A DNA stretch of 64,000 bases from Neobacillus niacini (GTDB lineage: Bacteria; Bacillota; Bacilli; Bacillales; Cytobacillaceae), in contig NZ_JACWFG010000006.1 of the NCBI RefSeq assembly GCF_019749295.1, forward strand, positions 62,001 to 126,000. The letters are read 5' to 3'. Positions 34,203 through 43,534 of the stretch are shown piece by piece. How positions within the stretch are numbered: the first letter of the stretch is position 1; each line of letters begins with the position of its first letter. Both the position numbers and the translations under genes were made by a program. The notes beneath the pieces are model-generated. The model was not told the origin of the DNA and ran no database searches. It saw only the letters and a program-made list of their open reading frames with translations.

Positions 34203-35414
34203 TTAGTTATTTGTATATTGCTCTTCGGCTTGTGTTTCCTTTAATTTTAATGAGTTCATGAACTTTTCGATACGCTTTACCGCTTCTTGAAGCTGTTCCA
34301 AAGAAGTGGCATAAGAACATCGTACATAGCCTTCGCCGCTCTCGCCAAAGGCACTTCCCGGGACAACTGCCACTTTTTCTGCTAGTAGAAGCTCTTCTGC
34401 AAATTGTTCTGAAGTCATCCCTGTGCTTTTAATAGAAGGGAAGACATAGAAGGCACCGCCTGGAGTGTGGCAGTCCAATCCAAGGTTGTTTAGAGATTGA
34501 ACGATGTAATTCCGTCTTCTCCGATAGCTTCTTCGCATGCTTTCTACTTCGTGATACGTATTTCGTAAAGCTTCGATTGCACCGTGCTGCAGCATATGAG
34601 GTGCACACATGGTGGTGTATTGCAGGATTTTAACCATTTGCTCAGTGAAAGGTGTTGGAGCCGCTAAGAAACCTAATCTCCAGCCTGTCATGGCAAAGCC
34701 TTTAGAGAAGCCATTGATTAGGATGGTTCGCTCATACATACCTTCAATGGAGGCGAAGCTGGTATATTCTTCATCATAGGTTAATTCTGCATAGATTTCA
34801 TCCGAGACAACTAGCAGGTCGTGTTTTTGAATCACTGCCGCCAGCTTGGTTAGTTCCTCTTTGTTTAAATAGGTTCCGGTCGGATTATTTGGTGAACACA
34901 ACAAAATGGCCTTTGTCCGGCTGGTAACGGCGTTCTCGATTTGTTCGGGTGTAAGCTTGAACCCATTACTAGGATGTGTGGAAACCGGTATGGGCTTACC
35001 GCCTGCTAAGGTGACCAAAGGTGCGTAAGAAACGAAAGCAGGTTCAATAATTAACACTTCATCTCCCGGGTTTAAGATCGCACGGAAGGTTAAATCTATC
35101 GCCTGGCTGGCCCCGGCTGTCACGATTACTTGGTCAACAGGGTTATACTTTACACCAAATCTTCGATTTAAGTAGAATGAGATTTCCTCTCGCAACTCCA
35201 GCAATCCTGGATTTGCTGTGTAAGAGGTATAGCCTTCCTCTAAAGAAAGAATGGCTGCTTCGCGAATGCTCCACGGGGTGATAAAATCCGGCTCACCAAC
35301 CCCTAAGGAAATAACGCCTTTTATGGAAGCGGCGAGGTCAAAAAATCTTCTTATTCCTGATGGTTTTAGTTCCTGTACCATTTGTGATAAATAGTGCTGT
35401 GGTTCTTGCATCAT
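34203..35414 (-). CDS. alaT: Alanine aminotransferase-like class I aminotransferase
   Basis: 403 aa PLP enzyme, fold type I. SLGVGEPDF, VTAGASQAIDL, LLCSPNNPTGTYL, VVSDEIYAELTYD and the Schiff-base lysine in INGFSKGFAMTGWRLG are all present. The order behind an overlapping Lrp-type regulator equals yugG-yugH (alaR-alaT) of B. subtilis, where the product makes alanine from pyruvate and glutamate. The ATG overlaps the regulator stop (ATGA), so translation is coupled. Confidence 0.9.
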   Translation of the reverse strand: MMQEPQHYLSQMVQELKPSGIRRFFDLAASIKGVISLGVGEPDFITPWSIREAAILSLEEGYTSYTANPGLLELREEISFYLNRRFGVKYNPVDQVIVTAGASQAIDLTFRAILNPGDEVLIIEPAFVSYAPLVTLAGGKPIPVSTHPSNGFKLTPEQIENAVTSRTKAILLCSPNNPTGTYLNKEELTKLAAVIQKHDLLVVSDEIYAELTYDEEYTSFASIEGMYERTILINGFSKGFAMTGWRLGFLAAPTPFTEQMVKILQYTTMCAPHMLQHGAIEALRNTYHEVESMRRSYRRRRNYIVQSLNNLGLDCHTPGGAFYVFPSIKSTGMTSEQFAEELLLAEKVAVVPGSAFGESGEGYVRCSYATSLEQLQEAVKRIEKFMNSLKLKETQAEEQYTNN

Positions 35415-35914
35415 GGTGAAACCACCATTCGACGGTCTTTGTCATTGCTTTCTCCAAAGATGACGCCATCATGTTTGTATTTCTTTAACATGAAATGAGT
35501 AGTGGTGGAAATAACATTATCAATCGTTGAAAGCTTCTCGGAAACAAATCTAGCGATTTCTGACATCGATTTTCCTTCAATCGTGATTGATAAATCATAT
35601 GCCCCGGACATAAGGTAAAGGGAGGTAACCTCAGGAAATCGGTAGATTCTTTCAGCAACCTCATCGAAACCCACTCCGCGCTTTGGCTGCACCTTTACAT
35701 CGATCATCGCCACAATGTTCTCCTTGCCGTCCACCTTGCTCCAATCTATTAAAGCCGGATAGCTGACAATCACCTTCTCATCCTCTAACTTCTTAATGAT
35801 AGCCGTAACATCCTCTGCACTCGAATTCACCATCAAAGCAATATCCTCAACAGGAATCCTATGATTCTCCTCAACAATCGAAAGGACCTCTAACTCCTCA
35901 CCAGACAACCTCAT
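35411..35914 (-). CDS. alaR: Lrp/AsnC-family regulator AlaR
   Basis: 167 aa. N-terminal HTH (VLSIVEENHRIPVEDIALMV), then VIIKKLEDEKVI wing and a RAM effector domain (MIDVKVQPKRGVGFDEVAERIYRFPEVTSLYLMSGAYDL). Normal family length. First gene of the operon with the aminotransferase; in B. subtilis AlaR activates alaRT in response to alanine. AGGAGG lies before the ATG. Confidence 0.9.
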   Translation of the reverse strand: MRLSGEELEVLSIVEENHRIPVEDIALMVNSSAEDVTAIIKKLEDEKVIVSYPALIDWSKVDGKENIVAMIDVKVQPKRGVGFDEVAERIYRFPEVTSLYLMSGAYDLSITIEGKSMSEIARFVSEKLSTIDNVISTTTHFMLKKYKHDGVIFGESNDKDRRMVVSP

Positions 35915-36001
35915 CTACAAATCCTCCTCACAACGTTCAAAAATTTAATATTTCTATAATACATCATTGTTAGAATAAATAAAATACAATGAACTAATAT
36001 T

Positions 36002-36048
36002 CGGTGCCTGTCACCACTCGTGGACACTGTCCACCTCAGGCGGACAGT
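36002..36048 (+). repeat. Dispersed palindromic repeat, copy 1 (core plus hairpin module)
   Basis: Core GGTGCCTGTCACC (36003-36015), then a hairpin module from 36019 containing GTGGACACTGTCCAC and the competing arms ACTGTCC/GGACAGT. The plus strand is A/C-rich to the left (44 of 60 bases at 35881-35940) and G/T-rich to the right (39 of 60 at 36181-36240). Confidence 0.92.
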
Positions 36049-36067
36049 GGGGACCTGTATTTAATAG

Positions 36068-36108
36068 AAAAAGGGGTTTTAACACATATTGTGCTCAAAC
36101 TCCCTTTT
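36068..36108 (-). terminator. Probable terminator of the NUDIX gene
   Basis: AAAAGGG-TTT facing AAAC-CCCTTTT with an inner AACAC/GTG helix, imperfect, ending four bases before the NUDIX stop on the minus strand. Confidence 0.55.
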
Positions 36109-36112
36109 ATTA

Positions 36113-36643
36113 CTAGCTTTCATTTTTTATTAGATATCTAAGAATGGCTGCAAGGCCTGCACCGTGTTTGAATTCTCCGGAGTTAATTAGCTGGTGTAAC
36201 TCTTGCATTTCAATGGTATGCGGGTCTATTTGCTCGGTAGCTTCCAGCTGCTGTTCTGTTTTTATCAGGTTAGTGGCAGCAAAAAGGAAGATTTGCTCAC
36301 TTGTGGACCCAGGTGATGGATAAACACTGCCTAAATCTATCCAGCTTTCTGCTTGGCAGCCAACTTCTTCTTCAAGCTCTCTTTTAGCTGCGGAGAGTGG
36401 TTCATTGTCTTCAGGGTCAATAGCACCTGCAGGCAATTCCCATTGCCATTCCTTCACAGCATGGCGGTATTGGCGAATACAAATCACCTTTCCATCCTCA
36501 GTAATCGGCAGTATACAAACTCCTTTTGCAAAATTCACAAAGGAAAAATGCATATCAGTATGATTTGGAAGGGTTACGTCTTCCTGTACGATTTCAAATC
36601 GATCTACTTGATCTCTTTGTACTTTGTTAATTTTCCACTCCAC
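36113..36643 (-). CDS. NUDIX hydrolase (ADP-ribose pyrophosphatase type)
   Basis: 176 aa from GTG 36643, six bases after AGGTGG; ATG 36658 overlaps that site. The NUDIX box is GAIDPEDNEPLSAAKRELEEEVG with the REL-EEVG metal-binding core. The N-terminal beta-sheet (QEDVTLPNHTDMHFSFV) and RQYRHAV are typical of ADP-ribose pyrophosphatases. Hydrolyses a nucleoside-diphosphate derivative; the exact substrate is not clear. Between copies 1 and 2 of the dispersed repeat. Confidence 0.88.
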   Translation of the reverse strand: MEWKINKVQRDQVDRFEIVQEDVTLPNHTDMHFSFVNFAKGVCILPITEDGKVICIRQYRHAVKEWQWELPAGAIDPEDNEPLSAAKRELEEEVGCQAESWIDLGSVYPSPGSTSEQIFLFAATNLIKTEQQLEATEQIDPHTIEMQELHQLINSGEFKHGAGLAAILRYLIKNES

Positions 36644-36739
36644 TAGTACCCACCTCATTCGTATATCTTAATCTATTTATTCTTGCCTAAGTCTAGAGGA
36701 AATTCAAGGGGCAAGAGGAGGAAGCTGGTTCAATGCTAG

Positions 36740-37162
36740 TTAATTTTTTGCAGATATGTAGTCAGGTTTACTGATAGGGAAGAGACTTGCTATCGCTAAC
36801 GCAATCAAAATACCTATTAAATCAAAGCCAATGTCAAAAACTCTGCCGCCTCGGTGAAAGTATAATTGGAGAAATTCAGTTAGAACGGCAAAGGAGAAAG
36901 CCGCTGTTAGGATGAAAATCTTAGATTTGTATTTCATCAACAGCAGCACTGTAAGAAATTGAAAAGCTAATATATGACCCAGTTTTTGTATCCATAGGTC
37001 TCCGCTAACGTCAGAGGGGAATGGAAAAAAGAACTCTGAATATGGTGGATTAACATCTAATTGAAACGCCACAACCCCAAAATGAATCAAATCATGAAAA
37101 CTTGAAGTGCAAGTAAACACCAAAATCACACCGCACCAAAACAAAATAAACAAACTCCTCAT
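36740..37162 (-). CDS. VanZ family membrane protein
   Basis: 140 aa from ATG 37162, seven bases after GGAGG. Four membrane helices. The conserved KLGHILAFQFLTVLL and FSFAVLTEFLQLYFHRGGRVFDIGFDLIGI (E-Q and D-x-x-x-N/D-x-x-G landmarks) define VanZ. Family members have been linked to teicoplanin resistance, but the activity is unknown. The sense 5' end is strongly G/T-rich, part of the repeat-centred composition switch. Confidence 0.88.
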   Translation of the reverse strand: MRSLFILFWCGVILVFTCTSSFHDLIHFGVVAFQLDVNPPYSEFFFPFPSDVSGDLWIQKLGHILAFQFLTVLLLMKYKSKIFILTAAFSFAVLTEFLQLYFHRGGRVFDIGFDLIGILIALAIASLFPISKPDYISAKN

Positions 37163-37265
37163 CATCCAACCTCCCATCTAACAAGCTTGACCGTTACCAG
37201 TCGTTTCATACATATGAATAAAATGATCGAATGGAATGCATAAATGAAGAGATATTGCATAAATG

Positions 37266-37279
37266 GTGACAGGCACCGT
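37266..37279 (-). repeat. Dispersed palindromic repeat, copy 2 (core only, inverted)
   Basis: GGTGACAGGCACC (37266-37278), the reverse complement of the core. No hairpin module. Left flank 88 of 120 bases A or C (37081-37200); right flank 40 of 60 G or T (37381-37440). It sits 30 bases before the GNAT gene start. Confidence 0.88.
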
Positions 37280-37307
37280 AAAATTAATTTAGGGAGGGGG
37301 CGGATGA

Positions 37308-38201
37308 ATGAAGGTTGTAGCGTTAGAGGAGGCAAAAGTTCAGGATTTTGCTGCGTATTGTAGAAAGCATCGCAGTGAGGTTGATGACTCTTATTTGTAT
37401 GATTTTGAATTACGGGATTTTCAGGTGGGTGATGAAAATCCTACTTATATACTCATAAATGAGAAGGATGATATTGTAGGATCAGCTTCTTTGGTGATGG
37501 ATGATTATCATATACGAGGAAAAAGAGCGCGTTTTCGAATCTTTCATTCTGAAGTTGAGGATATTCAATGCTATCAGCAGCTGTTAAAGAATCTATTAAA
37601 CCATACAAAGAACCTAGAGAAGGTTTTTCTGTTTATTCCAGTTGTAAATAAAAAGTTGATCGAAATTATACAAGGCATGAAGTTTTCATTGGAAAGATAC
37701 GCCTTCCTCCTTGTAAGAGAGGATTTGGAGGTACCTGACAACACCCTTCCTGAGGGATATGAACTGAGACCTTTTCAACAAGGGCAGGATGAAGAAAATT
37801 GGGCTTTGGTGCGTAATGCAGCTTTTTCGACGCTTAAAGGCAGTGAAACTCCGATTACAATCGAAGGGGTGACTAAGCTCCTTCACGATGACGATTACCT
37901 TGAAGGCGGCATGCTTCTTCTTTTCCATCATGGCAGGCCAGTAGGCGTTATTCGGGGTGCCGATGATGGATATGAAGATGCTCCGATTATGAATATCGGA
38001 CCTGTCGCAGTTACGCCTGAATACCAAGGCCGCGGCTTAGGTAGGATCTTGCTGAGAGCCTCCTTACAGTTTGCCAGGGAAAAAGGCTATAAACGTACAA
38101 TACTTAGTGTGAATGGAGAGAATGAGCGGGCACAGGCTCTATATATACAGGAAGGATTTAAGCAGGTAGAGGCGGTTGTGTGCTACCAATATTTCTTATA
38201 A
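37308..38201 (+). CDS. GNAT N-acetyltransferase with two GNAT halves
   Basis: 297 aa. The C-terminal GNAT domain has VGVIRGADDG and the acetyl-CoA loop NIGPVAVTPEYQGRGLGRILL, then NGENERAQALYIQEGFK. The N-terminal half (YILINEKDDIVGSASLVM) looks like a degenerate second GNAT fold. Substrate unknown. GGAGGGGGCGGATGA precedes the ATG, with the dispersed repeat just upstream. Monocistronic, followed by a hairpin terminator. Confidence 0.88.
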   Translation: MKVVALEEAKVQDFAAYCRKHRSEVDDSYLYDFELRDFQVGDENPTYILINEKDDIVGSASLVMDDYHIRGKRARFRIFHSEVEDIQCYQQLLKNLLNHTKNLEKVFLFIPVVNKKLIEIIQGMKFSLERYAFLLVREDLEVPDNTLPEGYELRPFQQGQDEENWALVRNAAFSTLKGSETPITIEGVTKLLHDDDYLEGGMLLLFHHGRPVGVIRGADDGYEDAPIMNIGPVAVTPEYQGRGLGRILLRASLQFAREKGYKRTILSVNGENERAQALYIQEGFKQVEAVVCYQYFL

Positions 38202-38221
38202 ATCATCCTTTTTATGCAGGA

Positions 38222-38257
38222 GGCATATTCTCTCATGTTTTGGGAAAATGCCTTTTT
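38222..38257 (+). terminator. Terminator of the GNAT gene
   Basis: GGCATATTCTC (38222-38232) with GGGAAAATGCC (38242-38252), one A-A mismatch and one G-U, then TTTTT. Confidence 0.75.
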
Positions 38258-38375
38258 AGTGCTGTATTGGAATTTTCTATGTGAGCCAGTTTATTCTTAC
38301 TTATATTTATTTATTTTATTACGTTCCACTTACTATAAAGTTCCATATGCTTATAGTAATAAGGGGTGAAATGTA

Positions 38376-38669
38376 ATGAAAAAAGACCAATTTGATGCAG
38401 AAACGCTAAAGCACATTAGGAGCCGACTGGATACTGTTTATTCAATTGCCAAGAAAAATTACAATGACAACCCTGAATTGATGGACACAATCGAGAGTTT
38501 AGCTCAAATAGCCATTATGTTTACGAATATTAAACTGCAAGAGGTTAATGATCTGGACGAAACCGCCAGCCCTCAGGGGTACATCCTTTCAAAACTGTCA
38601 CATTCCTACTCGAGAATGACAGAGTATGAAAAACAAAAGGTAAAAGACTTCCCAAAATGGAAACTGTAA
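38376..38669 (+). CDS. Small hypothetical protein
   Basis: 97 aa, soluble and helical (AETLKHIRSRLDTVYSIAKKN and ELMDTIESLAQIAIMFTNIKL), ending VKDFPKWKL. AAGGGGTG site before the ATG and a strong terminator after the stop support a real gene. No family recognised and no functional clue from neighbours. Confidence 0.75.
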   Translation: MKKDQFDAETLKHIRSRLDTVYSIAKKNYNDNPELMDTIESLAQIAIMFTNIKLQEVNDLDETASPQGYILSKLSHSYSRMTEYEKQKVKDFPKWKL

Positions 38670-38706
38670 AAAGTTAACATCAAGGGAGATACGTAGATCA
38701 TAAGAA

Positions 38707-38739
38707 GGGAGAAGTGCCAAGAAGCACTTCTCCCTTTTT
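38707..38739 (+). terminator. Terminator of the 38376 gene
   Basis: GGGAGAAGTGC (38707-38717) with GCACTTCTCCC (38724-38734), then TTTTTA. Confidence 0.9.
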
Positions 38740-38756
38740 ATGTATTCCAGAATAAA

Positions 38757-38830
38757 TGGTACCTGTCCCATTATCCACTGTCCGCCCCACACGGACATTT
38801 GTATTTTAGTGGTGCCTGTCACCGCGGTAT
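38757..38830 (+). repeat. Dispersed palindromic repeat, copy 3 (core with decayed upstream module)
   Basis: Core GGTGCCTGTCACC at 38811-38823, preceded by a degenerate inverted arrangement (GGTACCTGTCCC at 38759-38770 and CACTGTCCGCC). To the right, 38881-38940 has 47 of 60 G or T, the most extreme of all copies. Confidence 0.85.
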
Positions 38831-38902
38831 ATTTCACCACAGTATGTTTATTTTATGGTTGGAAAATACTGTATGTATGGATATTTATTTGGGGGTTTTG
38901 GG

Positions 38903-41900
38903 ATGTGGGTTAGTGATTTTTCGATTAGGCGGCCGATTTTTACGCTTGTAACGATGTTTCTTGTTTTGATTTTAGGCGGGGTTTCGCTTATGAAGATTCC
39001 GATGAAGCTGATTCCTGAGATTAATCCACCGGTTGGGGTTGTCGTGGCGGCTTACCCTGGCGCTAGTCCGGAGGAGGTTATCGAGAAGGTAACAAAACCG
39101 TTAGAGGAGAACCTTGCCACCCTTACTGGGATCAAAACGATGACTTCTACTTCACAGGAAGGTGCTGCCTTTATATTAATGCAATTTTCCTGGTCAACAA
39201 ATATTGATGAGATACAGACGGATGTGCTCCAGAGGCTTGATATGGCTCCGCTAACCGAGGGAGTTGGAAAACCTCGTTTCCTGAAGTTTGATCCTGCTAT
39301 GTTTCCGATTATCCAGCTGTCGCTTTCTTCTGACACTAATGAAAAAACACTTAGAGAGCTTGCGGAACAATTAAAGCTCGAGCTAACGAAAGTGGTTGGT
39401 GTCGCGAGTGTGAATCTATCAGGTACCTCTGTTCAGGAGGTCAGGGTTGAACTGGACCAGGCAAAACTGAAAAGCTACCAACTGAGTCACTCGGATGTAG
39501 TCGATATTATCAAAGCAAATCATATTTCGATGCCGGGAGATACGATCCTAACGGAAGGAAAAGAACTCACAACCAGGATTGTCAGCGGCATTCATTCCAT
39601 TAGTACCTTAGAGAGCTTAACAGTAGGGGTAAATCCCTTAACAGGTGAAAAAATTCAACTGAAGGATATTAGTAATGTACACCTGACCAAAGCGGATGAC
39701 CGAACCATTACACGAACGAATCAGGCGCCGTCTGTCCTGCTGAGTGTTCTACAGCAATCCAATTCCAATACGGCTGCGGTTTCAAAAGAATTTACAAACC
39801 AGCTGGACAAGCTTCTGAAAAGAGAAAAATATAAAGGCATCACGTCAGAAGTCCTTTTTGATCAGGGGGATTTCATTCAGATGGCAATCAGTAATATCTC
39901 CTCATCTCTTCTCGTGGGTGGAGTATTGGCTATGGCTGTGTTGTTTTTATTTTTAAAAAATATCAAGAGCCCTCTTATTATCGGAATTGCGATTCCTTAT
40001 TCGGTCATTGTAACCTTTGTGCTAATGTACTTTGCAGACTTCACCCTAAACATTATGACTCTCGGCGGACTGGCGCTCGGGATTGGGATGCTTGTCGACA
40101 ACTCCATTGTGGTGATTGAAAATATATATCGTCATCTTTCAATGGGAAAATCACCTAAAGTGGCTGCGCTGGAGGGGACAAAAGAGGTAGGAGCTGCGAT
40201 AACAGCTTCCACGTTAACTACTGTTTCAGTATTTTTGCCAGTGGTCTTTATTACTGGACTCATCGGAGAGCTATTTACTGAATTTGCGTTAACGATTTCC
40301 TTTAGTTTGTTCGCATCCCTTGTGGTTGCTTTGACAGTGGTGCCGATGCTTGCAAGCAGATTATTACGAGCACCAAAGAGAAAATTTGAAAATAGAAGAC
40401 AAAAGAATAGCTGGGTTAAGAGGATAGAGAAATCTGTCATCTGGTCTCTGAAACACCGAGGTGCCGTTTTACTAATCACCTTCTTTTTCCTTCTCCTTAG
40501 TGTGTGGAGCTTAACAACTGTTGGAACACAATTCCTGCCAAGTCAGGATGAAGGCTTCTTTAGTGTACGGGTTAAACTTGAAAATGGAGCCGCGCTTACT
40601 GAAACAGATCGTGTTCTATCATCATTAGAGGAACACTTAAAAAAGAAACATGATGTCGATACATACGTTAGTTTAATAGGGACGACCCAGGAAGGGACCT
40701 TCAGGGGCTCGACGAATGCAAATGTAGGAGAGCTGTATATAAAAATGAAGGAAGGAAATGAGCGCAGCAGGACAACTTTTCAATTTGTGGATGATGTTAA
40801 GAAGGAGCTGGAAAAGGCAGCTCGTTCTGCGAATGAAAGCGCGGAGTTATCCTTTATCCTGCAGTCTTCAACTGGCTCAAGCCCGCATACTCTTTCTTTT
40901 AGTGTAAGAGATAGTAATAAAATACGGTTATCACAAAGTGTAGATAAAATCTATCAAACATTAAACAACCTAAAAGACGTGAATGAGTTAAAAACGGATC
41001 TGATGGAGAAAGTAGACGAAATCCAAATTAACGTAGACCGGGAGGCAGCACTAAAACATGGACTCCTTCCTGCGCAGATTGCGATGATTGTTAACGATGT
41101 AACGCGCGGCACCAGAGCCACACAGATGGTTTCCGATACAGGCGAAATCCACAGTGTCTTTGTGGAATATGACCGGGATATTACAAGTAATTTGGACCAC
41201 TTAAAAGGCCTATTAATCAAGAAACTGGACGGCAGTTATGTCACATTAGATGATGTTTCAAAGATAGAAACAAAGAGTGGACCTGTTGATATTCATCGTA
41301 TAAACCAACAGGAGGCAGTCCAGTTTACCTTAAAATACAAAACCAGCACCAATCTAGGTGCTATTTCAAAAAAGGTCGAGCAGGAGATTGCCTCCTTAAA
41401 TCTCCCAGAGGAGTCACAGATTGTTTTTAGCGGGGAAAAGGAATTGCTTGATTCGTCCATCGATGAGTTAATTCTTGCGCTGGTGCTGGCTGTCGTGTTT
41501 ATTTACCTCGTCATGGCTGCCCAATTTGAATCACTAAAATATCCATTTGTGATCATGTTTAGCGTCCCATTAATGGTAATTGGAGTAGCACTCGCTTTAA
41601 TCTCTACGATGAGCCCAATAAGTCTCACTGTTATCATTGGGGTAATTGTACTTGCGGGTATTGTCGTGAACAATGCGATTGTAATTGTCGATTTTATTAA
41701 TCAGAAAAAGGAAAGCGGCATAGGGACACATGAAGCCATTGTAGAATCTGTAAGAGATCGGGCAAGGCCAATCTTTATGACATCTCTTACCACGATTCTT
41801 GGACTTATCCCGCTGGCACTAGGTATTGGTGAAGGAACAGAAATCAACCAGCCCATGGGTATAACCGTCATAGGAGGGATGATTAGCAGTACGCTGCTGA

Positions 41901-41998
41901 CTTTGATTGTTGTTCCTGTTATGTATAGTTACTTTGATGGTGTAATAACCGTACCCTCTCGTAAGAAAGCGAAGACAAGAAATGTGAAGAGAACGTGA
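38903..41998 (+). CDS. swrC: RND-family efflux permease, SwrC/AcrB type
   Basis: 1031 aa from ATG 38903, which has GGGGG seven bases upstream. Twelve membrane helices with two large extracytoplasmic loops. FSIRRPIFTLVTMFLVLILG opens TM1; TM4 carries GGLALGIGMLVDNSIVVIENI with the proton-relay Asp region; a second set includes VIIGVIVLAGIVVNNAIVIVDF. In B. subtilis SwrC exports surfactin and supports swarming. No membrane-fusion partner gene is adjacent, as usual for this Gram-positive type. Substrate here unproven. Confidence 0.92.
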   Translation: MWVSDFSIRRPIFTLVTMFLVLILGGVSLMKIPMKLIPEINPPVGVVVAAYPGASPEEVIEKVTKPLEENLATLTGIKTMTSTSQEGAAFILMQFSWSTNIDEIQTDVLQRLDMAPLTEGVGKPRFLKFDPAMFPIIQLSLSSDTNEKTLRELAEQLKLELTKVVGVASVNLSGTSVQEVRVELDQAKLKSYQLSHSDVVDIIKANHISMPGDTILTEGKELTTRIVSGIHSISTLESLTVGVNPLTGEKIQLKDISNVHLTKADDRTITRTNQAPSVLLSVLQQSNSNTAAVSKEFTNQLDKLLKREKYKGITSEVLFDQGDFIQMAISNISSSLLVGGVLAMAVLFLFLKNIKSPLIIGIAIPYSVIVTFVLMYFADFTLNIMTLGGLALGIGMLVDNSIVVIENIYRHLSMGKSPKVAALEGTKEVGAAITASTLTTVSVFLPVVFITGLIGELFTEFALTISFSLFASLVVALTVVPMLASRLLRAPKRKFENRRQKNSWVKRIEKSVIWSLKHRGAVLLITFFFLLLSVWSLTTVGTQFLPSQDEGFFSVRVKLENGAALTETDRVLSSLEEHLKKKHDVDTYVSLIGTTQEGTFRGSTNANVGELYIKMKEGNERSRTTFQFVDDVKKELEKAARSANESAELSFILQSSTGSSPHTLSFSVRDSNKIRLSQSVDKIYQTLNNLKDVNELKTDLMEKVDEIQINVDREAALKHGLLPAQIAMIVNDVTRGTRATQMVSDTGEIHSVFVEYDRDITSNLDHLKGLLIKKLDGSYVTLDDVSKIETKSGPVDIHRINQQEAVQFTLKYKTSTNLGAISKKVEQEIASLNLPEESQIVFSGEKELLDSSIDELILALVLAVVFIYLVMAAQFESLKYPFVIMFSVPLMVIGVALALISTMSPISLTVIIGVIVLAGIVVNNAIVIVDFINQKKESGIGTHEAIVESVRDRARPIFMTSLTTILGLIPLALGIGEGTEINQPMGITVIGGMISSTLLTLIVVPVMYSYFDGVITVPSRKKAKTRNVKRT

Positions 41999-42029
41999 AG
42001 GAATTCCAACTTAGGGGGATTCCTTTTTT
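41998..42029 (+). terminator. Terminator of the RND pump gene
   Basis: AAGGAATTCC with GGGGATTCCTT (41998-42024), one mismatch, then a T run. Confidence 0.72.
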
Positions 42030-42193
42030 ATTGCGATAGATCAGAGGGAGTCTTGTAAAGACTAGCTCCTAAAGGAATAGGAACATTTCCTAAAGTATAC
42101 GTAATAAAGAATTAATTTTTATTTGACTCTGAAAAACTATAAAATTAAAGTTGTACTGAAATTATACTTCAATAAATCAAAGAGGAGAAAGCT

Positions 42194-43330
42194 ATGAAAG
42201 TTGTGATTGCGCCAGATTCTTTTAAAGAGAGCTTATCTGCCCTTGAGGTGGCGAACGCGGTTGAACAGGGATTTCTCGAAGTTTTTCCAGACGCTGAATA
42301 TGTAAAAGTGCCCATGGCTGATGGCGGAGAAGGACTCGTTCACTCATTAGTCAGTGCGGTGGAGGGACAGGTAATTAAGCATGATGTAACAGGCCCGCTA
42401 GGCGAAAAAGTAGAGGGGTTCTTCGGGTTAATTCATGATGGAAAAACAGCCGTCATTGAAATGGCAGCGTCATCAGGTTTACATTTACTATCACCAGAAG
42501 AGCGAAATCCGTTACATACCACAACTTTTGGTGTGGGTGAACTCCTCCTAGCAGCTCTGGAATATAACGTAGAAACCGTTATCCTAGGGCTCGGAGGAAG
42601 TTCGACTAATGATGGTGGAGCAGGAATGGTACAGGCCTTGGGAGGCAAATTACTGGACGTGAATGGCTGTGAAATCGGCTTTGGCGGCGGTGCATTAGCA
42701 AACCTGAATTCTATTAATTTAGAAGACTTTGATGGAAGACTCAATGAAATACGGTTGGAAGTAGCTTGTGATGTTGAGAATCCTTTGCTAGGTGAAACAG
42801 GCGCCAGTGTAGTTTTCGGTCCCCAAAAAGGTGCAACACCTGAAATGGTCAGGGTATTGGACCAGAATCTAGGCCATTTTGCTAGGATCATAGACAGAGA
42901 TTTAGGTAAGGGTAAGGGTGTTAGTGAAATTCCAGGTGCAGGTGCAGCAGGAGGTTTAGGCGCAGGACTACTCGCATTCCTCCCATGTCAGTTGCGCAAG
43001 GGAATTCAAATCGTCGTGGAAGCAACAGGCTTAGAAGACCATATTCGAGATGCCTCACTTGTTATAACAGGAGAAGGTAAAATCGACAGCCAAACTATAT
43101 ACGGTAAAACACCCATAGGCGTAGCTGCAGTAGCACAAAAATATAACGTACCCGTCATCGCACTAGCTGGATCACTCGGAGCAGGCTACGAAGCCGTCTA
43201 CCAATATGGAATCACCAGCGTTTTCAGCATAGTCCCTGGAATAACCACACTAGAAGACGCACTCAAAAACGCACACCAAAACATCGTCAACACCGCAAGA
43301 AATATCGCTAGCTTACTAAACGTGGTGTAA
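42194..43330 (+). CDS. glxK: Glycerate kinase, GlxK type
   Basis: 378 aa. Opens with VVIAPDSFKESLSALEVANAV and continues with VPMADGGEGLV, GGSSTNDGGAGMVQALGG and ITGEGKIDSQT, the markers of the class-I glycerate kinase family. Phosphorylates D-glycerate to 2-phosphoglycerate. GAGGAG ribosome site. The last 250 bases are conspicuously A/C-rich and dispersed repeat copy 4 follows the stop by four bases. Could act with the 2-hydroxyacid dehydrogenase at 27375. Confidence 0.93.
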   Translation: MKVVIAPDSFKESLSALEVANAVEQGFLEVFPDAEYVKVPMADGGEGLVHSLVSAVEGQVIKHDVTGPLGEKVEGFFGLIHDGKTAVIEMAASSGLHLLSPEERNPLHTTTFGVGELLLAALEYNVETVILGLGGSSTNDGGAGMVQALGGKLLDVNGCEIGFGGGALANLNSINLEDFDGRLNEIRLEVACDVENPLLGETGASVVFGPQKGATPEMVRVLDQNLGHFARIIDRDLGKGKGVSEIPGAGAAGGLGAGLLAFLPCQLRKGIQIVVEATGLEDHIRDASLVITGEGKIDSQTIYGKTPIGVAAVAQKYNVPVIALAGSLGAGYEAVYQYGITSVFSIVPGITTLEDALKNAHQNIVNTARNIASLLNVV

Positions 43331-43333
43331 ATA

Positions 43334-43380
43334 CGGTGCCTGTCACCGCTCGTGGACACTGTCCACCTCAGGCGGACAGT
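43334..43380 (+). repeat. Dispersed palindromic repeat, copy 4 (core plus hairpin module)
   Basis: Core at 43335-43347 and hairpin module to 43380, nearly identical to copy 1. A or C is 45 of 60 at 43261-43320; G or T is 43 of 60 at 43441-43500 and 44 of 60 at 43501-43560. Confidence 0.93.
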
Positions 43381-43408
43381 TCATCTCTTTAGCTGATTTT
43401 AATGGTGT

Positions 43409-43443
43409 AAAGGGGAACCGAGCTCATGGGTTTTCCTTTTTTT
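43409..43443 (+). terminator. Probable terminator of the glycerate kinase gene
   Basis: AAGGGGAACC (43410-43419) with GGTTTTCCTT (43429-43438), ten steps including two G-U pairs, then a T run. Confidence 0.7.
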
Positions 43444-43534
43444 ATTGATGTTCCACTGAATTTTTTATTAATGGGTGTGTGTTTTTAGTATAATTGATTC
43501 ATGTGCTTTGATTATTAACTGGGGGGGGAGTTTG